Of a DNA stretch of 64,000 nt, positions 35,957 through 45,700 are shown in pieces; position 1 is the stretch's first letter, and each line of letters starts with the position of its first letter. The DNA is from Haematococcus lacustris (taxonomy: Eukaryota > Chlorophyta > Chlorophyceae > Chlamydomonadales > Haematococcaceae): positions 873,359-937,358 of the forward strand of contig JASKMD010000013.1 of the NCBI GenBank assembly GCA_030144725.1. Reading direction: 5' to 3'. The position numbers and the translations under genes are program-made. Below the pieces are notes generated by a model, which was not told the DNA's origin, did no database searches, and was given only the letters and a program-made list of their open reading frames with translations.

Positions 35957-36072
35957 GAAGGGTCTCTCCATCACCCAGGGTAGGTGGTGGGAGCAGGCCG
36001 CGCCCCAGGCGGAAGCTCCTTCCTTAATGCACGCCGGCTCCACGCCGGAGTAGTCTTCTTCTTCTTCTTTCT
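35957..36072 (+). other. 3' UTR of the retrotransposon
   Basis: 116 nt with a short GC-rich inverted repeat (GCCGGCTCCACGCCGG region), ending in CTTCTTCTTCTTCTTTCT. A simple-repeat tail instead of poly(A) is common in non-LTR elements. Confidence 0.6.
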
Positions 36073-36084
36073 TGCATGGTGATG
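36073..36084. repeat. 12-bp target site duplication, right
   Basis: TGCATGGTGATG, identical to 23900-23911. Confidence 0.88.
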
Positions 36085-36482
36085 TGGCCGGCACGCAGGA
36101 GGTCAGAGCGCACTAGGACTCCTACACCCTTGCTAGCCCCTGTAGGGTTGTTGGCCCAGAAGCACGTGTACCCCGGGATGCCTAGGTCAGAAGCCGCAGC
36201 CTGGATCCTAGCCTCCACTCCTGCTGGGCTGGTGTGGCTGTCTGCCCTACTAGCCCCGCTGAGCTTTGTCTCTTGGACGCACACCACGTGCAGCCTCAAG
36301 ACCTTCCCCCACAGATACACTAGGTCATGCACTTTGGTGCGGTGGGTGATGGTGCACCCCTGAGACCACACATCCTGGGCATTGGAAGCACGGTTGGCAA
36401 AGCCCTGAATGTTATGGGTGGCCAGGCGCAGGCCGGGGGCGTGGCTACCAGGGGCAAAGCTGGCTACTCGAGGTTGTGACAT
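36085..36482 (-). CDS. LINE ORF2, N-terminal part of the endonuclease domain
   Basis: Starts MSQPRVASFAPGSHAPG and has LRLATHNIQGF and VVCVQETKLS, the first two motifs of the APE-type endonuclease fold, then GVGVLVRSDLLRAGHITM. The frame continues at 23899 (HPNNVHPECDGRR) once the inserted element is left out. The ATG overlaps the end of ORF1 by 19 bp in another frame. Confidence 0.85.
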
Positions 36483-38900
36483 GTGGTAGATGGGGGGGGG
36501 TCTACCTCCTCAAGCCCACCTGCTGAGTCACACACCACCATGACCTCCGCCTCCGTGCCCATCCCAACCAGCGGGTGGCTGAGGCGGGGTAGAGGCGCTC
36601 CCTCTATCTCCCCACTGGCAGTAGCCGTGAGGCCGCTGTTTGTGAGGGTGGTAGGGGGAGCAAGAGAGGGGGGGGAGGGCGGCTGGGCGGCTGGCTGGCG
36701 CTGCTGCTGGTGAGCTGTGGCTGCTGCTGCTGATGTGGTTGGGGGGGTGGGCTGCTCGCCCCGGCGAGGGCCGTGGACCCCATCCAGGGTCACGTGGCGG
36801 GGCTCACGCACATGGCTGTCTGGCACATAGAACATGTGGCTGTTGGGGTCCCGGTCAGCTTTCAGCACCTGGTTGGGGTCTAGGTGGTGCGCTGCCCGCG
36901 CGGCCGGGGGAAGCTTTGCCCCGGCGGGAGTGCGGCGCTTGCCCTTGCCCTTGCCCCCCCGGTTCCTTTGCTTCTTCCCCTTCCCTTCTGCAGCTGTGGT
37001 CGCTGCGGTGGTGGCCTCTTCCGCATCGCTACTGAGGGGGGAACCCGCAACCTCACGCTCTCGCTTGGTGCGCTCTCCCACTCCCATGCCCTCATCGCTG
37101 TCGCTACCCTCACAGCTGCCCCCATAGGAGCTGCTCCCGGAGGTGCGGGCCGGGACGGGGCACAGGCCAAGGGGAGGCGAGTGCTCGCTTTCCGGGTGGC
37201 CACAGCGGTCACAGTCTTGCCCCACAAAAGCGTATGAGTTGGAAGGCATGTAGGTTGCGGGTTGTGCCTCCCCAGCTGCCAGCTCGTCCTGCTGCTGGGA
37301 GACTGGGCTGCCAAAGGGCGCAGGGGTCAGGGTGGGGCCAGCGGCGGCGGAGGTGACGGCGGCAGTGGTGTCGGTGACAAGCTGTGCCCCCCAATTGGCC
37401 GCACTGCTCAGTGGGTTGTCGGTGGGGAGGGTCGCGGCGTCTGCTGGAGCTACACCGCAGGAAGCTGCCTCCCCCACGGCGACCAAGGGGGGATGAGGGG
37501 GTGGGTGGGCTGCCGCAGGGGTGGGGTTCTGGTGGTGGGCGGTGGGGGTGGGTGCTGGGGGTGGGTGCTGGGGCTGGGGCTGGGGCTGGGGCTGGGGCTG
37601 GGGCTGGGGCTGGGGCTGGGGCTGGGGCTGGGGCTGGGGCTGGGGCTGGGGCTGGGGCTGGGCCTGTGGCTGGTCAGAGTTGGAGGCGGGGAGTGGTGAG
37701 GTTTGGGCTGGCGGCATGGGTGGGTGGGAGGGTGGGGTGGGTGCTGGGTGGGTGGGGTGGGTACCCAGGGCCACTGCAGGTATACCACCTTCCACGGTTG
37801 TGGTGCTGGGTGGGGCCGGGGCTGGGATGAGGGCAGAAGGCATGGGGGGGTCCTGGGGGGGCTGCTCCTCGGCCACGCCCGGGCCGGTGGGTTCCTGAAC
37901 CACAGCAATGGGGTGGGTCCAAAGGGGGTCAGCCTGTCCGCCGGAGGGGCAGTAGGTTGGGTCTAGGTTGGAGTAGGGACGCAGGTCCTCAGTGGCTTGG
38001 GCTGCAGCCTGGGCTAGGGTGAGCCTGCTACGCGCCCGCTGCAATTGCATGGTAAGGCCCAACTCTGGTGCCGTGATAGGCACGGTGACCCTGCCCGGGA
38101 GGCTGAGAGCCTGCCTGCCCCCACAGGTCAGCGCCACCAGCCCAGCACACCCGGTGGGCAGGTCAGCTGTCACGGAGGGGATAGCCGTGCCACTGCAATC
38201 TACCCGCCCCTCAATAATGTGGGTGATGGCATCATACCACCCCACCCACGCCACCTGCAGCCCATGCAGCTGTGTTTCATACTGCTGTAGCAGCCGGAGC
38301 ATCATGGCTGGGGCTGTGCGCGCCATGCACTGATCTGACGTGATGCTGGTGAGATGGTACTCCAGCGTGTCCTTGCCACTACCGCGGCATAGCTGCAAAG
38401 GGTAGCTGGCTGTCACTGCGGGCATCCATGCTGTCCGCCGGCCCCTCCAAGGTGACCTGCACGGACCCGCGGAGGGGTGTGCCATCAGCTGCCCGCTGTA
38501 TGAAGGGGGGTGGGCATCGGGCCTGCTGCAATGGTTTAAGAGCAGCGGGGAGCAGCTGGTTAGCGCCCATGAGCGCACTCTTAGCGCAGTGGTCAGCTGA
38601 AAAGTTCTGCTCCCTAAGTACCGCCATGTCTGACGGGCTGTGGTGAGCACGGAGGACGAGGGTAGCCTTGCGCATCACCACTGAGGCAGCTAGGGCCTTG
38701 AGAGTGTCGCTGGGCTGCTGCAGGACTATGGCGGTCAGCACCTCCGCCGGGCGGCGTGCACTGCGCTGTGCTGCATTGCGTTGCTGTGGCGCTATGCTCG
38801 CTGTCCGGGCACGGGCTGCTGCACTGTAGCTGGTGGGGCCTTTTCGGCCCACTGTGGTGAAGCCATCCGCAGTCGGGGCGGCCGTGTGTACCTCAGACAT
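36464..38900 (-). pseudogene. LINE ORF1 with one frameshift
   Basis: Begins MSEVHTAAPTADGFTTVGRK. The first frame stops near 38379 and the second, from about 38410, carries on without a gap in sense (SYPLQLCRGSGKDTLEYHLT), so a single-base change near 38380-38410 splits the ORF. The middle is Pro/Gln-rich with a (QP)n run from a GGGGCT microsatellite. A CDRCGHPESEHSPPLGLC motif is a likely zinc knuckle for nucleic-acid binding. The C-terminus is CHNLE, stop at 36464. It would be the RNA-binding ORF1 protein. Confidence 0.75.
37563..37661. repeat. (GGGGCT)n microsatellite in LINE ORF1
   Basis: About 16 units, coding for (Gln-Pro)n on the minus strand. Confidence 0.95.
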
Positions 38901-39176
38901 GGGCACGGGGCACGCCAGACGGGTGAGCTGCTAGCGGGCTGTTGGCTTGCAGTCGTGCGAAGTCGTGCAAGTTCTCACCGCAGTACAGTGGTGACCGCAC
39001 GTCGACCACCCCGGTGTGGTCTCAGCGCGATCACCAGTGCGATGCCGTCGCCTAGTGTGCAAGTGTTGCACACTATCGAGGGCCGCGAGGGAGGGAGTCC
39101 TCGCCTCCGGGCAAAAAGGCTAGTTTGCACGCCGATGCGTTAGTATGGATACGGGGAGCGTGTCTACATGACTAGG

Positions 39177-39206
39177 ACTTGCGGGACCAACTGAGCTATA
39201 GAAGCT
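39177..39206 (-). other. Second tRNA 5'-half-like sequence at the LINE 5' end
   Basis: The minus strand reads CTTCTATAGCTCAGTTGGTC, with an A-box-like TAGCTCAGTTGG. It lies 25 bp inside the split tRNA-Phe half and may be a tRNA fragment picked up at the LINE 5' end. Too short to name. Confidence 0.45.
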
Positions 39207-39230
39207 TGACACGATGGTTGACAACTGATC

Positions 39231-39253
39231 TCTCCCAACTGAGCTATAAGGGC
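39231..39253 (-). pseudogene. tRNA-Phe 5' half, cut by the LINE
   Basis: The first 23 bases of tRNA-Phe (GCCCTTATAGCTCAGTTGGG, then AGA) are identical to 13499-13521 and then break off. The matching 3' half is at 16152-16106. Confidence 0.9.
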
Positions 39254-39480
39254 TGTGATATTTGAGTTCAAGTGTTGATGACTGAAGCAAGGTTACAGTA
39301 ACACATAGGCACACCATTTATGGAATAAGAGCACATATGTTTCAAGGATGCAATGGAGATGCGATCGCGATGAACTGCGCATTGCACAGCGCACGCTCCA
39401 CCATGAAACCAGGTAGAAAAGCAAGCGACAGCCCACCTCAGTGTTGCGATCTTAAGCACTGGATGGCGTAGAAGAGCACG

Positions 39481-40042
39481 CTATTTACCAACCCCTGCTT
39501 GGCTGGCATCTAGCATGACTAGCTTGGCGGTCGGTGGACGGGCATCGCCCCCCGGCTCAATCCATGCGACTGGCACGAGGAGCGGCTCGCGCGCGGTTCC
39601 AGCTACCGACGTGACCCGGCCGTCAACTGAACTGACATGCTGCGTCGCGGGAACAGGAAGCTCGCTACGCTGCAGCGACGCCTTTGCGCCACCGCCGCCG
39701 CGCGAACCGGCCCAAGCTTGCAATGAGGGTGCTGTCTCCGCCGAGTAAGCTGACTGTCTCGAGCTGGATGCTGCAGCCTCGGGCCAGCCACCCTCAGCAA
39801 GTGCTTGCTCAACGGACCCCTCCACACCCACAGCCTGGCCGCTCCCTGCTAGGGGCGCCATTCCACGATTGCCGGCTCCTGGCAGGGTGGTTGTTTCAAG
39901 AGCTTGCAACGGGGCCCTACTGGGGCTGGCTGGGAGTGGACGGGGTAGGCGAATGTCTGCCAGCTGGGCAAGGGTGACCACGCCCCGTGCCTGCCCTCGC
40001 TCCGACTCCGTAGCAAGCTGGGACACAGCAACGCCCAGCTGC
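39481..40042 (-). pseudogene. Duplicated tail of the DOMON-cytochrome b561 gene
   Basis: An open frame of 187 codons equal to the C-terminal tail of the gene at 7495-13271 (QLGVAVSQLAT at the start, MLDASQAGVGK at the end), with about seven replacements. It has no promoter or upstream exons, so it is a gene fragment. Confidence 0.85.
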
Positions 40043-40576
40043 AACGTATCTCATCCCAAGCAATCAAGCCAACCAAGCAGCAGGCATAGTGACGGGCACA
40101 CACGTGCTCGTCTTGTTCTGCTAATGTTTACAATTTTCCATCCAATTTCTTTTGCTTACAAAATCGCAAGCATGCTCGTAACCCGAAACTCAACCACATT
40201 CGTCCCACCACATTTGCGATTGCAAGCCGCTGATTAAACATTCCAATGCCAGCAAGAACAGTGTGTTGTAAGCATGTACTGAATCCACCATAAACCATGT
40301 GCGTGTGGCATTCAAGGTACGTCCTTGATTATTTCCAAGTCATTGCTGTGCTCATCAACATCTCCTGCTGGGTTGGCCACCAGACACACGGTTGCTTACC
40401 CAAGGCATGTGGCGACTGTCTATCATTCGAGTATGTGCAATCCTATTTGGCTGTACTGTGCACTTGTGACAGGCCCCTCCCCCTCCCCCCTCTTCCCACG
40501 CATTTCCCACAGCACCTGCGACCTGCACCTAGTCTGGCCAGGCACACTCCTGAGCACACCCCTGCACCTGCATGCA
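40043..40576. other. Intergenic region
   Basis: No gene supported. It lies after the stop of the macroglobulin gene, and ACAAA/TTACA-rich sequence near 40128-40165 contains minus-strand TGTAA motifs that could be its poly(A) signal. Confidence 0.4.
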
Positions 40577-42753
40577 CTAGAAGGCTGGGGCCTGCTCCCC
40601 GCATGCCAGGCCTTGCCAGCCTGAGCTGCACACACAGCTGCCGTTCAGGATGTTGCATGCGCCGTTGCCATTGCAGTTGGCAGGGCAGGACTGGGGCAGG
40701 GTGGCGGCGGAGGACGAGCTGGGGTCAGGGCCACGCAGGGGCAGGGCGGCGCTGCCCGCTGGGCCCACGGTGAAGGTGTTGCCTGCCGTCATGCCCATCA
40801 CCTGCACGTGCAAGCCCAGCCGCAGCCACAGCCAGAACAGCACCAGCATCAGCATCAGGGTCTGCAGTGGGTGGTACCCCTTCGCTTCTGACTGCCTGTT
40901 GCAACACCATGCTCCCTGAGCTGATCCTCCCTGAGCATATGGAGGAGCAGTGACTTTGAGCGACACGATACACGCATCAAGGTGCAACCAGGTGTAACAT
41001 ACAGGGTGGTGCACATGCAAGCATGGTTTGTTGTGTGGCTCTGGCATGTGTTGAGCTCGTCAAGTTGTGCGATGCAGCCACCCCATCACAGAGGTCCACA
41101 TGAAATGTCTAGTCTCCAGCCCATCCCCCTCCCCCCAGCCCTGACCATCAGCCCCACTGCAGCAGAGCAGCCGAGCTCACCTCTGGCTGGTTGTCTGCCT
41201 GTGCCCTGATGGGGGGCAGCACAAACACGCCCTCTGTGGCCGCCACTGCTGTGAAGCTGAGGCTGTGGGTGCCGGCCATCAGGGCCTGCCACTGCCACGA
41301 CACCTTGCTGGGCAGCACCGACTGCAAAGCACAGCAGCATTGCAGCAGGGGGGCGAGTCAGCAGGAGGGGGGCAAGCCAGTGGCTGGAGGGCGAGGGGCG
41401 GAGGGGGGAGTAGCAAGGAGGGCAGTGGCCATGGCCAGAGCAGCAGCGGACATAGTTGGTGGGTGCAGCAGGAGGGGTCTGCCTTGGAGCCCGCCTGGAG
41501 GCCATCAGCAGCCAGGAGGGGCGTATGATTAAACAACCACATTGCGAGCTCGCTGCTCTCACAGGGCGTTACTAGGGCCCAGTCGTCTGCTGCCAAACCA
41601 ACTAACCCACCCCTTGGCCGTGGTTTGTATTGGTATATGACGTGCGAGGCAGAGATAAGGGTATGTTCATAGCAGGGTGACAGCAAAGCGGTTGCCTTTG
41701 CTGTTAATCTGGTGTGTGTCCTCTGCTGCTGACCAGTATGTACCCTCTCCTGCTGTCCCGTGGCCCATTCTCATATGGCCATGTCACACCTCATCTGCCT
41801 CCACCCTGACCATACCCTTGCCTAGCCTCAGCTGGTCACAGCCCCTCCCTGACCTGCTCCCCCGCCTCCCCCCTTGCCTCCCCAGCCCCGGCCTCTCAGG
41901 TGCTCACCATGGCTGGGCACACGGGCCACCACCAGGAGCGGAGCCAAGGCAGGCTCGCGCTGCCACTGGTCAGGCCGCCCAGGGCGCACACCACACCTCC
42001 GCCCCTGTCCCCGCTACCCGGCACCAGGGGGTCCAGGGGCTCCAGGCCACCGGGCACCAGGGCCACCAGGCTGACCTGGCCCAGGTCGTCAGGGCTGCTC
42101 AGCTGCACAGCCAGGGGGCAGGGGGGTGAGCAGGGGGTGAGCAGGTGAGCAGGTGACAGGGTGAGGGCGGCCTGCTGATCAGGCAGGCTATCCAGGTGCC
42201 CTTCAGGTAACTATCAGGTCTCTAGGTAATAAAGAGTCAGGAGCTAAGCTGCTTGAGGCCTGCTTCTGTCTCGCAGGCTTATTGAGCACCTTAGTCATCA
42301 GGTGTGATGGCATTAAACAGAGGAGACGTTAAGGTCAGCCAGGGAGAGGACAGGAGGTGTATATGGACGTCCAGCATACAGATGCATGAGACCAGCAGTG
42401 GCTCTGGCACCCTGTGTGGCATTAGCGGTAGCAGGTGCATATCACTCTCCCCATCCTCCTCCTCCTCCCTGCCCTGGGCTCAGCCCCCTGCTGCCTCGTG
42501 ATGAGCTTCAGCCTGCCACGCTGCCTGCATCCACCTCATTCCCTGCTAGTGCACACCTGGAGGGTCACCATGAGCAGTGCCCCTAGGGGCGCTCCTGCCA
42601 GCGCTGGCCCCACTGCCTGGCCAGTCTGAGGGTCAGTGGCCTGCACCACTGCCTCCAGCCACAGCCCGCGGTAAGTGGGGTAGGGCAGCAGGAGGGCGGG
42701 CACAAAGTTCAGGGAGGCAGCCAGGGAGGCCTCACCCCTGCCCTGCACCTGCA

Positions 42754-42784
<31 letters not shown>

Positions 42785-45700
42785 GTGGGGTGGGTCAGGC
42801 CAGGTCGCACAATGCCAGGTATGGTAAGGACAAGGTGTTGATTCGTGTTGAAGTAGGGCAGGGGCAGGGGTCAAGAAGGCAAGGTCACATCAGGTGAATC
42901 AAGTCATAGTCAAGGCCAGCCAGGTTGTATCAGGAGCACATAGGTTTGCCGTGGGTGAGGGGCAGCAGGGTGTGCTTATGGCTGGGATGGGACTGCACAC
43001 AGCACCACCATACCCTGGTCATGCTGGCCAGTGCAGCAGCCCTTGCGCCAGCTTGGCTTTACGCAGTCTGCCTGTGCACCCTCCCCGAACATATACCCTC
43101 CATCAGCTGACCTGGAAGGAGAGGGGTCCTGGCGGGGAGGCAAGGGCAGACCAGGGCGTGGTGGAGGAGGCAGTGGTGGAGCTGTTGCTGCGGAAGGAAG
43201 CCTGAGCGTAGTGGAGCAGTGGAAGCAGGGGTGACACAGTAGGTTGAAGTAGGTATAAACAGTAACTGAGCGGTTCAAGGTTTAGAGCTCATATGGAGCA
43301 TGTAGAGCCATCTAAGGGTTGGTTGGCAGCAGGAGTGCAGTCTCAAGGTGCAGTCAGCAGCGATAAGTCAGTGCAGCATCCCTTGGGTAAAGACATGTGC
43401 GCGTAAGGTGGATGGAAGGTGGCCACAACCACAAACTGTGTGTAAGCAGATGAGCTGGCCCAGCTAGCCCTGGCGGTCACCAAGCTGCTACCGGCCTGCC
43501 TGTTGGTCCCCACAGACCTGCAGCAGGCTGGTGTTGCCAGCAGCCACCTCCAGCTGCAGGTCAGGGCTGGCGCTGCCGGCTGTCACATCGTACGCAGCCA
43601 GAGAGCGAATGCTGAGCCCTACCGCCTGCAAGGTCAGGGGCAAGCGATTGTCGACAGTGACATGAGACTCTTCATGCACAGGGTAGCATCTTGTTCAGCC
43701 TCAGCACAAGGTGGAGAGCAAAGGGTAGGGGCTGGGGAAGTGTGCGATCACATGTCACTGGTTTGACTAGCCAGGATTGCTTCAGGTGTTCATCCTGCAC
43801 TGGGACAATGGCCAGGCCCAGGCCCAGGCCCAGGCCCTGGACCCAATATTAGACTTGGAGCTTGTGCAGCAGCCAGGGCTGGAGCCTACCTGTGTTGATG
43901 GTGAGATGGGCCAATAGGCGGCGCTGAGGTCCAGGCGTGTGTTGCCCTGCTGAGCGACGTACAGGGCTAGCTTGGGCAGCAGCACAGCTTCTGAGGGGCG
44001 AGCCAGGGCCGTGAGGAGACCCAGGGCCAGGGCTTGGATGTCAAGGCCTGCCACCAGGCAGCCATACGGGCAGTGTGGGAGGGAATAGTTTGCTTCGGAT
44101 TAGGCTCGGGTTGGGGTATTGCGGGGTTAGGGGTAGAGCAAGGTGGGGGTAGGTGGGGCGAGGTTTGGGCAAGGTGATGGACAGGTCTAGCCTATATTAG
44201 ACGCTAGCCTCTGCCATGACCCAAGGAGATAGGCAGGGGCAGCTTCAGCCCTCATCCAAACCCTAACCCCATCACAAAGGCAAGGAGAAAAGCAGCAGAG
44301 CAGACCACAGGAGCCAGCATTGACAGCAGCAGCCAACCCTCCACAACAACGCCCAGCAAACCCCAGGAAGGCAGGCTGCTGGCGGTGTGGAGGACGGGCT
44401 GTGGTTACAGGGCACCTGGGTCAGCCTACATCAGCCCTACCCTGCCCCACCCCATCCATCCCACTGAGCAGATGCACACCAGCTTCCTGGTGGATCCTGG
44501 TGGTGGCTGCGGGTTCAGAAGGTCCCAGCCACCGCTCACCTGCTGCTCTCTTTGCGCCCTTGCTGGCTGCCACGTAGGCGGTCTGGGCTTGGACTCTGAT
44601 GCTGCTCAGCAGCCCATCTGCCACTGAGGCAATGAAACTGGAGTAGGAGGTGTTGCCGGTGGCCAGCAGGGCGGTGGCAGTGAGCAGCTTGGCGGAGCTT
44701 GCGCTGTCATGGGGTTCTACCGCAGTCAACAGGTTGGGCAGGCTCAGGTCCGCCCTGGGGCAGCAGGGGCAACCAAGTGGGACGAGCTGAGACACGCACA
44801 GGATAAAGCAGATTATGCTCCAGCCACCACGATAATCGATTCTCGACATCCTCAGCTTAGCGTCTGGTTTGCAACTAGGCTTCACCTCAAGGCTCTCACT
44901 GCTGCTGCCTGCTGAGGCCACTGTAAACATCAGACAGAAGACAGAAACATCACTTGCAGCAACCACCTCAACCATCCACACATCTTTCTCTTGCCCGCTG
45001 GGTGCAAGCCCAGTATGGTTGGGACCCCTTCGCTGCGCTTACCTGATCGTGACGTTTTGCGCACACATTGCACTATTGGAAGGGGGTCCATCACTGCACA
45101 GCGGAGGCTGCCACTCAGCACCCATGGCCAGCCTGTAGTCGAGCCAGGCAGCAGCACAGGCATCCTGGCAGCTGGAAGGAAGCAGCTGCACACAGCAGGC
45201 TGGAAAGAGGCAGCTGCACAACACACCTCTTAAAGCGCACATGTACAAGCATCAGGTATGAAGGGATAATAGCAGGCAGGGAGGCACAGCATGCAGCAGC
45301 AAGCCCCTGCACAAACCCTGCCCCTGCACCTGCCCCTGCCCCTGCCCCTGCACCTGCCCCTGCGCCTGCCCCTGCCCCACCTGACCCAGGCCAAGGTGGT
45401 CCAGTCGGAGTAATTCTGAGGTGGCAGCGTGTTGCGAGGTGGCTTCCGCAGCTCAGTCGCGTCCTTGAGCAGCTGTTGAACAGCTGCCTCCTTCCAGCGT
45501 GCTGCTGTGCTCCTGCTCAGGCTGTTCAGGCCAGGCACCAGGCCGGCTAGTAAGGGGTCGGCAACGGCTGCTTGGTCAAGAGCCTGGGAAGCGCCTGAAA
45601 TCAGCCAGGCGGCCCAACTGTTGAGCTGGATGTCGGCCCGGGTTGGCGTCCAGCCCCACTTCCCTGCAGTGGCAACCAAAGGAAACACTCACGCTTACTT

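Larger units (their letters stand above)
23912..36072 (+). mobile_element. 12.2-kb Dualen/RandI-like non-LTR retrotransposon, apparently intact
   Basis: Inserted in opposite orientation into LINE ORF2, with 12-bp duplications on both sides. It has a short 5' leader (23912-24006), ORF1 (24007-28728), a 67-nt gap, ORF2 (28796-35956) and a 116-nt 3' tail ending in CTT repeats. The dual endonuclease arrangement (APE at the N-terminus, restriction-like at the C-terminus of ORF2), with RT, RNase H and a cysteine protease, is the published hallmark of Dualen elements from Chlamydomonas. Neither ORF has stops or frameshifts across almost 12 kb. Confidence 0.92.
16153..39230 (-). mobile_element. Minus-strand LINE (APE-RT type), interrupted by two later insertions
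   Basis: Three segments make one element: 39230-36073, 23911-20838 and 17767-16153, about 7.8 kb in total. It has a 5' leader, an ORF1 with a zinc-knuckle-like motif, and an ORF2 with endonuclease/exonuclease/phosphatase, reverse transcriptase and a C-terminal Cys/His region. It is framed by the two halves of one tRNA-Phe gene. The reading frame is continuous across both insertions once each insertion and one copy of its target duplication are left out. Confidence 0.88.
39231..40042 (-). repeat. Copy 2 of the 812-bp inverted duplication
   Basis: Reverse complement of 12711-13522, without net insertions or deletions. The boundary inside the b561 exon is abrupt near 40042. Confidence 0.9.

Noticed and set aside
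39268..39459. 63-codon frame conserved at 13293-13484 and here
   Set aside because: Conserved only because the whole segment is duplicated; it is 3' UTR of the b561 gene.
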